A stretch of DNA of 64,000 nucleotides from Kondoa malvinella (Eukaryota > Basidiomycota > Agaricostilbomycetes > Agaricostilbales > Kondoaceae): NCBI GenBank assembly GCA_039545315.1, contig BCIM01000015.1:10522-74521 (forward strand), in the 5' to 3' direction. Below are positions 36,278 through 47,019 of the stretch, piece after piece (within the stretch, counting starts at the first letter, position 1; every line of letters starts with the position of its first letter). Under the pieces are notes generated by a model. The model had not been told where the DNA came from. It was given only the letters and a program-made list of their open reading frames with translations, and searched no databases. Both the position numbers and the translations under genes were made by a program.

Positions 36278-39096
36278 TCATGCGATATATATGTATTTCT
36301 TCTGATCTGCTTCATCTCGATACCTTTGCAACAGATGTCAATGTCAATCTAGATCAAGTATCGAGGGTGCTTACATGTAGTCCCTGTCGATAAGAGAAGC
36401 AATCGCCTTTTTGATCTCCGAAGTCTCGACCTTGAAGCGATCCCTGCATTCGGTAAGTCACCCTGTGAAGTTGAAGACCATGGGACGCACTTGAGCTGCG
36501 TGACTACCTCCATTACTAGAGCCGAGTGCTGCATAGTCTTGCGCGACTTTAGATTGCGCACGATGACAAGCTGAATGTGATTCTGTCGGTCGACAAAGAC
36601 ACGCTCTGTGGTATCCTTGTTCTCTTCGACCTGATCACATATACGTCAGCGCATCGACAACGCAGTGAGCGCAGCCTGACCGTCTCCTTAATCTGAATCT
36701 GATTGATTTTCAAACGAATCTTGTCTTCTTTGAACGCGTCGTTGAACTCAAACTCGTCTGTCGAGTCGACATCTCTTCCTTTGGGATGCTTCGACAAGAC
36801 ACGAAGTTTGCCGCACGCGAGGGATTGCAAAGTGCGCGAGACCTCCTTATGATCTGCGAGCGCCTAAGCTGGGGATTGAAGAGCAGTGGCAAAACGGCAC
36901 ACCTAGATGAGTGTATGTCGCGATCTCCTTGAATGACAGCCTCGCCCCAGGCGGTAGACCGTTGAATAGGAGCAGAACAAGTGCTTGATACAAGCTGACA
37001 CTGAGTTCCTTCTTGCCGGAAGGAAAGATCGCTTTCAAGACGCATTGATCCATGGAATGCTGCCAAGTCAGTGTGCGACCAGAATGCTTGCTGGAGTAGA
37101 ACATCTTAAAGCGATCTAAGGTCTTGACCATCGATTCCAGCAGAGTGCAAGGCGAGGAAGCGAAAGATGGCCAGTTTCCAGTTGTTAGAACAACAGCGGA
37201 GAGGTCACATCCGTCGACTAGAGAGTTCATTTGCTGTAGTTGCTTGTACGCTTGCATCAGGTCGGCAGACAGATCAATGTCTTTAGCCATAGTTTCTAAT
37301 TTTGCTGTGAATGCAGCGCCGCATTCTAAAGGAGTAGTTCAGAGGCTATACTGACTTGACGCATGTGATAAACAACAGACCATCGCGCAATTTGACCAGC
37401 ATGACTTTCTCCAGATCCGACGATGCACTTTTATTGAGCAGAAGCCTCTTAGCAAACAGGCGCATGTAGAAGGCTTCAAAGAGGTCCTTGGCTATGACAG
37501 AGCTGATTAGATGGTCCACGCAGCTTTGAGTATCACGTCACCTACCAGAAGTATACCGGAACAGTGCAAGAACTCGATCAAGCATCTCCTCCAGCTCGCT
37601 GTCTGAGAGCGTTTTACTTCCAGACCGCATCTTCAGATCGGTATACTTGGCCAGCATTTCTGCAGACTTATTTGCCCTTTTATTGACAAACACTTCAAAC
37701 GCGTCCTTTGTCTTGTGCACAAAATCAATGTTACCGCGGAACGGGCCTGCGAGAATCTTGTCTACTCGCGCGTTGAAGTCTAAGAGTAAGTCGACCATTT
37801 TATCGTCTTTCGACGCATCGGTGACGATAGCACTTCCAGCAGCCTTACATGGCATAGTCAGTCCTGTTTGTCAGACTACCCGGGAGACTGATGTACCTCG
37901 ACGTATGTATACCACGAAGCGCTTAGCTTGTCAAGTAGCTGCACCCTAGCCAAGATAGTGTATAGGCGAGAAAGATCCGACTCTTGAGCTGCCGACCCTT
38001 CAGGGAGGTTTCCGACAACCGCAAACGCCTCGACGTATTCCGGTAATCCCTTGACCAGATTCTCCGCGTGATTTCTGATCATCTCAGTTTCCACGACGTG
38101 TAGAACTCGGCCTTTCAAGCTTGATCCAGATTGAGTGGCTAGTACGCTTTCTGCTCGCTCTCCCTCTTCCGTCAGGCGGTGAACTACATGCTGGAGGTAA
38201 TGAGAAGCGCCAGGTTTGGTTGTGCTATCGGTTCGAGTATGTGATGCAGCCTCTTCTCTGTAAAAGCGGACAGAAGCCTGCAAGAAGGGTGACACGAAGA
38301 GCGCAGAGAAGCAGGTCGCGGACAGCGAAGCGAGCAATGTGAGGACGGAGCTCAGAGTCGTGCGGGAGATGATTGTGCCTTTGCGTTCTTGCTCTACCGA
38401 GGCTAAAAGGGCTATGGTAATTGCTTGGCTGATCTGGCCTTCTTCGATAATTTTGTGGCGGAAGATGTCTAGACCCAAGTCCCTGTAGCTCTATCAGCAC
38501 GCATACGGTGGCCAAGTAGGCGAGAATGCTACTGACCAGATCGAAAGCAACTCCTTGTGAGCCAACACATAGCCCCGATCCAGGTGAAGGAAGATGCCTC
38601 TAATCAGGTTCAACTGATTCTTGAATGTCTGCCACTCAGATTCGAGCAGGCTTAACCAGGTTTCATGGTTGCAGGCCGCAGCCCCTTGCGAGAAAGCCGA
38701 TGTGCTGGGAAGATCAGGTGAAGACAAGAGCGTGAGCTTGATTTCGCCAATCTTGCGTTCTAGCTCTATGCGAATCTTGTCATACAGCGTCTGGGCATTG
38801 TTCGCGTTGGCAGAAATATAACCTTCGCACAAGGAATACAGCGCTTGCAGTGACTCTGGGGTAGGTGCTGGCGGATTAGCATTAATAGCTCGGACAGAAC
38901 GAGTCAAGGTCGCCAGCGTCTGCGACTCGGAATTTGCAGCATCCTTCGTTGGCTGCTTGAACAGCGAGCCACCCTTGACAGACAACTTCTTGGAAGATCG
39001 GTCACCTTGATTCGCCAAAAGCTGCTTCGGGCCTTTGAGCGCAGATAGGCTGATGGACTTGGGCGGACTCTTGTTGACACTGGGATTGAAGCTCAT
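36278..39096 (-). CDS. CUL4: Cullin-4 ubiquitin ligase scaffold
   Basis: Scaffold of CRL4 ligases, linking a DDB1-type adaptor to the RING protein Rbx1. The first exon starts at ATG 39096 ([14 protein letters not shown]). The N-terminal repeats have [36 protein letters not shown] and [15 protein letters not shown]. The cullin homology part has [32 protein letters not shown] and [17 protein letters not shown]. Then comes the Cul4-type [20 protein letters not shown] and [14 protein letters not shown]. The Nedd8 acceptor region is [16 protein letters not shown], and the winged-helix end [19 protein letters not shown] is rebuilt over the last intron. The order and the LACGK-RVL-K-PKGR motif fit Cul4 better than Cul1 or Cul3. 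About ten exons. Confidence 0.93.
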
Positions 39097-39165
39097 GGTG
39101 TCGCAAGCCAAGTCTATCGTTGACTGGGGACATGGATGGACGCGTCATATATAATTAGTCCACTA

Positions 39166-41230
39166 CTATGCCGTGTTATCGACACCAATCTTCCTCGCAC
39201 TATCAAAGACACCTTCTACCTTGCCTAGAGCTTCCCGAGCCAGATGATCGGTTGGTGTATTCTTTGCTCTGAAGCCTCTGAATAACCTTTCCCGATGTTC
39301 GCCTTCCCAGACTAGATCGCAGCTGTTGTCCGCCAGAGATACCGGCTCTTCTTCTACAGCCTCGCCTGCATCATCCTCTTGACCAGTTTTGATCAAGGTC
39401 GTCTCCTCGGTCCAATCAATTCGATGCATCATCAAGCGCTTGAATTTCTTGATGGCTTGAGAGCTACCCTCTACAAGTACGAGAGCAAACTTGGGGTGAA
39501 ACATGCATAGACCGGAGAGGAACAGCTGGTCGGCATTCTTGCGAACTTTTGCTTTGTGCAATGGGTTGGTCAAGTGACGGATCCTACAAACAGGTTAATG
39601 TCAGTATGAATAGACAAAGTTCCTAAGGCAGCATACCTGAAAGCGGCTACGAAGATGCCCTTCTGCTCATCTTCCGTAGCCTTGTCTTCTATCTTTTGCT
39701 TCTTTTGCTCTGCTGTCAAGGCCCTCTCCCTGTTCATCTTCTCATGCCCAGTTTTGCGCACAGTCATTTCCCTCCTGACTTTCGCTTCGATCTTGGTCGG
39801 ATCGGCTACTGCTTCTTGTGTCAAGACGCGCATCATGTTGGTCAGCTTGACTTTGGGTGCATCGGGCGGCAAGAGTCCCATGCGAACACGATCCTGGTGG
39901 TCTTTCATATCGGCCATTCTCCTTTGTCTGCGCATCTTCTTTTGCTCCTGTAAATCAAACATGTCAGCAAGCGAACACAGTTGCAAAGGCTGCAATGTAC
40001 CTTCTTCGTCAAGACCAAAGCTTTGGGAGCGATAGCGCGCTTGTCTCCAGGAGCAGGGATCGGGATTGGATGCTGAACCAAAGACGAACAACCTTGCTGC
40101 CAAATATCCTGCGCTTCAGGTACATCCAGATCGGCGTACGAATTGCCCTTGACAAGAGGCGCGTCCCACCACTCTACAGCAGGCGGAGCGGGTCTCTTGA
40201 CTCTCCTTCCCAATCCTCCGTCTGCTTCCATCTCATCTTCCAATCCAGCTTTTCTCGCCGCTTCCAAGATGCGCTGTTTCAAGGCTTCCATCTTTTGCTC
40301 TTGCCGCAGCTGATCAGCAATCTTGACAAATTTGCCCTTTGTGTTGAACTTCATTTGGCGAGGTTTCTTTGCACGAGGAGCGAGAGACTCGACACCGAGC
40401 CGACGATCAAAGTAAGGGTTTTGACGAGCTTCTTCTAGAGTGGGACCTGATGAGATCTTGAGCACTTCAGGCTTCTTGATAGGTTGCGCTGCGACAGTAC
40501 GGGCATTGGCCTAAACAACCGACATCAGACAACAGCGGCGAGCACCTTGCGCAGGCCAAGCTTACCTTTGTACTAGCAAATTTGGGCAACATGGGCTTGT
40601 ATCGATTCTTGCTAGAGGAAGGAGCAGAAGGCTTGTCCAGATTGGCCAGCAGGGGATGCAAAGTAGAATGAGGCTTAGCGGTTGCGGCTGCTGCCAGTTC
40701 GGCTGCCTTCTTTTGCGCTGCGGCTTGTGCAGCTTTAGCATTGGCCGCAAGATAAGGATTGCTGGTGCTTGAAGCGTTGCCTTGACTTTGACGAGAACCC
40801 ATGCTCTCGACCTTGCGCTTTGCTTCCGCCACTCTTCTCGATATGTCGCTCACATCTGGTCTACCTGGAAGAGGCGCAGATTCATTCTTTGGCTCTGCAG
40901 ATTTGGGAGCGAACGCCTTGAACTTGGCGGCAATTTCACTATGACCAAACATTAGGCCTGACTGGAGAGGACTGCGTAAAGGGACATAAACTAACGCTCG
41001 CTTCTTTGCAATCTGTTGCGCAACCAGGTCGTTGGCAGCAGGTGCTTGAGGTTTCAGGTCATCCTGTACAGTTATTGAAAGTCAGAACATGGGAGATTTG
41101 CACGAGAGAAGTTGCATACCTTTGGCGGGAGAAAGCTGGGTGCAGCATTATTGCTAGAGATCTTTGCCTTCTTGCCAATTGAAGCAGGGCTGCTCTCATC
41201 TGGCTGCAACGGCCTCTTTCTGTCTGACAT
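39166..41230 (-). CDS. PRP3: U4/U6 snRNP splicing factor Prp3
   Basis: Binds U4/U6 snRNA in the tri-snRNP. Exons run from ATG 41230 (MSDRKRPLQPDESSPAS). Two small N-terminal exons lead to SEIAAKFKAFAPKSAE and an Ala/Lys-rich linker. The PRP3 domain follows: NPYFDRRLGVESLAPRAKKP, RQMKFNTKGKFVKIADQLRQ, VEWWDAPLVKG, YADLDVPEAQDIWQQG, HPIPIPAPGD and EQKKMRRQRRMADMKDHQDR. The C-terminal DUF1115 part is IRHLTNPLHKAKVRKNADQL, LVLVEGSSQAIKKFKRLMM and RIDWTE. It is on the same strand as CUL4, and divergent from the SCYL2-like gene with 194 bp between starts. Confidence 0.95.
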
Positions 41231-41424
41231 GGCTGTCCGCAGGTGACCAGCGGATGTTCACTACTCTGTCAAGTATTAGCGACCGCCGACTACCTACGTT
41301 GCCTGTCAAGGCTCTCAAGACAAGAGTTCAGACAGTGTCGAAGGCGTGTGATAGTCGAGGGGTGTAGGAGAGACTGAAAGGCAGGACATGCTCGAACAGA
41401 CTTTGAGGATATAGCGCATTCAAA

Positions 41425-44138
41425 ATGGCAGCAGGATTCCTTTCTTCAGCTTCAGCGCTCTTCAAACAAGGCATCAGTGCCAATTACACGCCTTCAACGT
41501 CAGAGCCTTCCGTCAACATTGGCCTCTGGAAGGTTCATTCGGCTACAGCAAACAACGCCTCACAGAAGCGAGTATCGCTATGGGAATACGCCAAAGGTTC
41601 TTCACTGCCAGGGAACGCCAGAGGAAGGCCTTCTCAAGCCGCAGATCGTGCGCTCGAGGTGCTCAAGAAGGAAGCCGCTACATTATCTCGCTATAGACAC
41701 CCTTCTGTCCTTGAAGTCGTCGAACCTTTGGATGCTCGCTCTTCTACGCTAGTCTTTGCTACGGAGCCTGTACAGTGCTCGTTGGCAGACGTAGTAGGTA
41801 GCACAGCTGCAACTAGACGTCTCGAGCTCGATGAGGTAGAGGTCAGTCCTTTCTGCTCTTCTGTCATGGTCAAATGCTGACTGTGTATGAGACAGCTACA
41901 AAAAGGCCTGCTACAAATCATCAAAGGCCTTCAATTTCTACACGAAGCCAACGTCGTTCATTCCGACTTGACACTAGACGCGATAGTAGTCACAGCAAAA
42001 GGCGACTGGAAAATCTCACATCTCGCTTTCGTACAAGGTCGCACTTCAGCGTCTGGCTCGCCAACACCTTGGCAGTTCCCAGAATATGACGCCTCGTTAC
42101 CGCTGTACTGCCAACGAAATCTAGACTATATGGCGCCCGAGTATGCTGTATCAGAGCAATCTCCAGCGCCCTCCAATGACATGTGGTCGCTGGGATGCAT
42201 TGCTTATGCGCTGCTAGGAAAGAGCGGAGAACCACCCATGTCGACGCGAGGCCGATTAGAGTCCTATCGCCATCAATTGCAAGACTTTGGCGTTCAGAAG
42301 GCCAATTGGAGTCGTTTTGGATCCGAAGTCGCCGATCTACTCTGCGTCTTGCTCGAGACCAACCCTCATTCCCGACCTACTGCAGCTACCTTACCTACCA
42401 CATGCTCCTTCTTCTCTTCTATACTGGTCTCTACACTTCGCTTCCTGGATAGAGACAACTATACCACCAAGTCCAACCCAGAATTGATTTCCTTCATGAA
42501 AGGTCTTCGATCCGTCTTGCCAAGCTTCAGCAAGCGAGTACAGCAAAAGAGGATACTATCAGCTTTGCTAGAACAAGGCTTGGGCGAAGGGAGTCGGTTA
42601 GAAGTCATTCCTTCCGTCCTACCGAATGTCTTTTTCATATCTGCGGAAATGAGCAATGTGGGTCTAATCGTCCACGGATGTCTACCGCTAACAGCCTGCA
42701 TAGTCGGAATTTCAACAAGTTGTCCTTCCATCACTCAAACAATTATTCGTCCTCTCAGCTACAGACTCGCCTGAATGCGCCATGGCGCTGCTCGACCACC
42801 TTCCGCTTCTCGAGCAGAAGACGAGCATCACCGTCTTTCGACAAGAGATTACCCCTCTGCTACTCTCCCTCCTTTCTGCCACTCAACCGCCGCTGCTGAT
42901 GAAGACACTCGAAGCCATTCCACCGCTATGTACAAGTGTAGGAGATAGGAGTGCAAGCCTTGATTTCGCCCTGGTGAAAGACACAATCTTCCCAAGGGTA
43001 GCAGAAGTGTTTGCGAAAACGACGGTTCTCGGCGTCAAGGTTGGTGGGTTAATCTGTATGGGCGGTCTCGTGCAAATATTGGATCGATACACGATAACGG
43101 ACAAGTTGGTGCCTATTTTAGCCAAGATCAAGACAAAAGGTGAGCGCTCTCTATTTCAGCATGACCAACTTGATCTTAGACCTCTAGAACCGGCTGTCTT
43201 GCTTTCTGCGCTGTCAATCTTCCAGATCATCTCTAGCAAGCTAACGGACAACGTTGTCATCTCCACCCTCATACTGCCTCAGCTATGGACGATGAGTGCT
43301 GCTCCTTTACTATCGGAACAGCAATTCGAGCGCTTTATGACGCTCATCGAGACGCTCTCCAAAAAGGTGCGGACGGAAAGGGGAGCGGAATTGAAAATGG
43401 CGTCGCGAGATGCGCCGCAACAACCTGCTGCCGCTTCTTGGGAAGATCTGGTGCGCGGTCAAGGTACTGCTTCAGCGAGCAACTCTTTACAAGTAAACGG
43501 ATCGGCCGGTCTTCAGCCATTGACGCCAGACCAGACCGGCAGTCAAGTACGTGCTTTACCTAGCCATGATGCCATTACTAAGTTTTTTACTACAGTGGAA
43601 TCCCTCAAGCTCGTTGTCATGGGACACTAGTCCAACTATTCCGCAACAACCTTCCCCAAATCGTGGTCCGACTACTTCAGATACCAATAGTGTTCGCGCA
43701 ATCGGCGGTGCTAGAAATCAGCTGGGCGCCCGGACTATCCCACCAAGTAGCTTCCCTTCTGCGTCCTTCAATCCGATATCCCCACCACCTCAACCATCTC
43801 GAACCTCGCTATCGGCTGCTTCAGCTTCACCAATGACCAATTCGCTTTCCGCTTCGTCTAGCTATCAACCCAATTACAACCTATCTTCCCAGCCAGACCC
43901 GCCAATGAGTACTCCCAACAGCTTTGCGAGCTCGACTTCCTGGAATTCTTCGCCGATGCAACCTAGTTTATCCTTTGGCCCAGCACCATTACGGCCAGCC
44001 AATACATCCTGGGCAATCTCGCAGCCTGCATCGACGCCTCTTCCTCCTGGTTTCTCTTCCGGCATGCTTTCCCCTAGCAAAGCACCAGCCAAACAACAAG
44101 CGTTCCCAGATTGGAAAGATCTTGATCCATTATTATAA
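41425..44138 (+). CDS. SCYL2/Scy1-like pseudokinase
   Basis: Exons 41425-41841, 41896-42657, 42704-43139, 43188-43546 and 43596-44138 give 838 residues. The N-terminal half is a protein-kinase fold that has lost its catalytic residues. The catalytic-loop HRD is HSDLTLDAIVV, and the position of DFG reads ISHLAF. The APE-like part is LDYMAPEYAV and then DMWSLGCIAYALL. HEAT-like helices follow (VVLPSLKQLFVLS, LLMKTLEAIPPLCTSV, FAKTTVLGVKVGGLI). The C-terminal 180 residues are Ser/Pro/Asn rich and end WKDLDPLL, which resembles a clathrin/adaptor-binding WxxLxPL motif. Family members act in clathrin-dependent traffic at the trans-Golgi and endosomes. The kinase inactivity is read from sequence; the trafficking role is inferred. 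Confidence 0.9.
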
Positions 44139-44833
44139 TCAAGCCTTACTGGAAGCAGGTTGTGGCTGTCGGAAAGGGTTCCATCGATCTGCAAGGTTCG
44201 AGAAGCGCATTCGAACAGCGGATAGAGAGTCGACAGCGGGCCTGACGTCGAGATAAAACGATAGAGGCATTTTGCCGCTGTAAAAATCGATCACGTATCG
44301 AATTCGAGTGCCTGCTCTGTCCACCAGCCAATCGTGTCTATCAAAGGGAGCCTGATATCTGCATTTGCGTTCAGTTTGAGGTCCACAAACACTGCGAACA
44401 GGCGAACTAACCCGATCAAAGTCTTGAACCAAGCTCTAGGCGTTCGATCGTGTGGTCTTCCCTTAAAGCTGATCAACTTTACTTGTTCCAACGGACCTTC
44501 TTTAGCTTCCCATTGCATGACTTGCTCCCAACAGCGTTCGTTGACGGCGTTGTGTATGGGAACGATAATGTCCATGTCTTTTGCCTCGCCCGCTCTCTCC
44601 TTGCGTTGTAAAGCAGCATGAAATTGTGCGGGCGAAGGGTAGACCCATTTCTCCTCTTTGTTGCTTTCTTCGCCCAAGAATAGGCGCGGGATGGAAGAAA
44701 CTACTCGATCTTTGGATAATTCTGCTGCAGCAGGTGCTGATCGAGGTACTGCTGTGTCAGGTCGCATAGGATGAGGCGTTGAAGACTCTGTTGGCCATTT
44801 TGAGTGGTCTACTGGGCATTTATCGGCAGACAT
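44139..44833 (-). CDS. CYC3: Cytochrome c heme lyase (holocytochrome c synthase)
   Basis: Attaches heme covalently to apocytochrome c in the mitochondrial intermembrane space. Two exons, 44833-44412 and 44358-44139, give 213 residues; the 53-nt intron uses the acceptor that yields [19 protein letters not shown]. Signatures: the N-terminal heme-binding CP motif [66 protein letters not shown] and RYVIDFYSG. The conserved His in VPIHNAVNE and the HDW motif are present. Whether it is the lyase for cytochrome c or c1 cannot be told; the single CP motif does not decide. The start codon is 58 bp from the divergent RPB9 start. Confidence 0.95.
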
Positions 44834-44891
44834 GACTGCTATGGATCAAGCAAAGAGAATTAACTGTTGGACTCGAGCAGCCAAAGTCGCA

Positions 44892-45556
44892 ATGTCTGCA
44901 CAGAATCTGAAATTCTGTCAGGAATGCAACAGTGAGCTCTGATAGTCTCTGTGCGCAGTGAGGCAAAGGCTGACATGGGAATGCAACAGACTTGCTATAT
45001 CCCAAAGTGAGTTTGACGATAACAAGGGCTCAGACAGCTGATACGTTACTGCAAAGGTCGACACAGTACACAGAACGCTGCAATACGCTTGCCGGTCATG
45101 CGAATACGAAGAAGATACTGCCAACCCTTGTGTGTATAGGAACGACTTGATCATTACGGCAAAGTGAGCCTCTCGCTTGCTATACACTGTTATAGGTTCA
45201 TGATGTGCATCCAGAGAGTCGGCTGGTGTCACTCAGGATATTGGAACGGATCCTACGTTGCCTAGGTAGGCTTTCACCAATTGCTCATTGAAGTATCTCA
45301 TCTGGCTTTAGATCAAACATTGAATGCCCACGGTGTCATGGGAACGAGTGAGCTACACTATAGATGCATGGGCATCAAGCTAAGCACGTCAACCAGAGCC
45401 GTCTTCTTTCAAGATCAGTCGAAACGAACAGAAACAAAGATGATTCTCTTCTACACCTGTGTTCAGTGCAACAAGTCCTTCATGGACCCATCTCTCACTC
45501 GAAACAAGAGGTACCAGCAGCCGGATGAGCACCAGCTGGAGGAGATGGAGGAGTGA
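44892..45556 (+). CDS. RPB9: RNA polymerase II subunit Rpb9
   Basis: Small zinc-ribbon subunit that affects start-site choice, elongation and fidelity. Six exons, 44892-44931, 44990-45006, 45057-45163, 45215-45265, 45312-45347 and 45397-45556, sum to 137 codons. The N-terminal zinc ribbon is KFCQECNNLLYPK and YACRSCEYEED, with the YRNDLIITAK strand after it. The linker has GVTQDIGTDPTLPRS, diagnostic of Rpb9. The C-terminal zinc ribbon is IECPRCHGNEAVFFQDQ and LFYTCVQCNKSFMD. The last 20 residues are an acidic tail not common in yeast Rpb9. One exon is only 17 nt. This gene is easily missed because none of its pieces is a long open frame. Confidence 0.95.
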
Positions 45557-47019
45557 GCGAAGGGAACGCCAATGGAGCTTCAGCTGTGGTGTTGAGCACA
45601 AGATGGACTTGGGATGGAGGAGGCTATAAGCAGGACGGTCAAGAAGCTTATATGTAACAGCATGCATTGCACTTGTATAATTTGCGCTTTTCTTCTTTGT
45701 ACACCTTACCTGTCAGAGTGAGTCGTCTCAGAGTCAGCCTCAGACGCGATTGCAGACGAAGTTAATGGAAGAGCTAGACGACGAGCTTTTACTGTAGCCG
45801 CGCGATATACCATTTCATTCTACATTTTATTTCGCCAAGCGTTATACAAGATACCCGACAGCCAAAGTCGGCAGACACCTGTATCGAAACCAGTCGATCA
45901 GCTCACTGTTGCATTGAACAGTATAAGATTGATAGATGCGAGGGATCAGAGCGAATTTTTCGGCATGAGCTGATATCAAACCCAATATCGAAAATCGAAA
46001 TCACAGCAGGACGCCCGCCAACATCACTATCCACCAAGCAACAGTTTCGTCGTTCTCTCCCTATTATCCACCCTACAGCGCGAACAAGAAACCGCTTGAA
46101 CAATCGACCCGTCCTTACATCTTGCGATATTAGGGTATGCGAAAATTCAAGCAGTGTTCATTCTTGCCATAGGGCCATGTAGGACATAAAAGACAGAGAA
46201 CGACTAGTCCCACACTCAAGGAAGGGTCCGAAGGCTGAGCGAAATGCCAAAGTGAACAACAATGGAGATTCGATACTTGATAGGGAGTGATAGGTGTAAT
46301 TAGCACCAGCGCCTTGGAAAATGGATATTCGATAGATGCATCCTACAAGGTAGAAGGGAGGAAGAGAAAGAACGAGAGCTTACATGCAACAAAGACAACA
46401 CAAAACGTGACGACCTTGCAAGTTGAAAGACCTGCGCAATCAAATACATAATCAGCACTATCCTTGTACGAGACAATCTTTGGAAGAGCAAAAGATCAGG
46501 TTTATTGAGTTTCTTTGGTATAACGATCTCTACATCGCCGCGATGCGACTCCAGAAGCAGAACTGAGTAGTTAGATTATTCTCATCAGATGGATAGGGAG
46601 CGGAGGGAGTGGTAGAGAGGAATGGAAGAAACACTGACCTAGCAAAGATCTGTTAGGTGCGAAGACAAAGTCAGCACTTTAATCTCGACCAAAACACTAT
46701 TTGCGGAAGCAAAGATCCTCGGATGGTGATGCTACAGTGTTGATCAGCACGGAAGCGGACCAACAGAGAGAGAAAAGGGCTTACCATGATAAAAGTCGCA
46801 CATCGTCGCTGGGACTCGCGCATATATTTGATCTTTTTAAGTCACACCGCGAACGATGGACATTCGTCACCGGAATAGAGCTGTACAGAGAATGGTGCAA
46901 AAAGAGAGGCTCACCAGAAATCGTTCGGTGGTCGAGAGAAAGGATTTTCGCCGAAGACGAGCGAAAAATGGTTGGGCGAGCCTGTGGTCCAAATTTATGT
47001 GAAAACAATGCATTTTACG
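45557..47019. other. 1.46-kb stretch without a supported gene
   Basis: This lies between the RPB9 and FRS1 3' ends, an unusually long convergent gap for this window. On the minus strand there is an ATG directly followed by a good donor (ATG-GTAAGC at about 46786-46778). Further GT-AG pairs with CTAAC or CTGAC branch motifs lie downstream as far as about 46560. The best join gives only a 24-codon peptide. It may be a spliced non-coding RNA or a very small protein gene. I found no tRNA-like or ribosomal-protein-like sequence. Confidence 0.35.
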
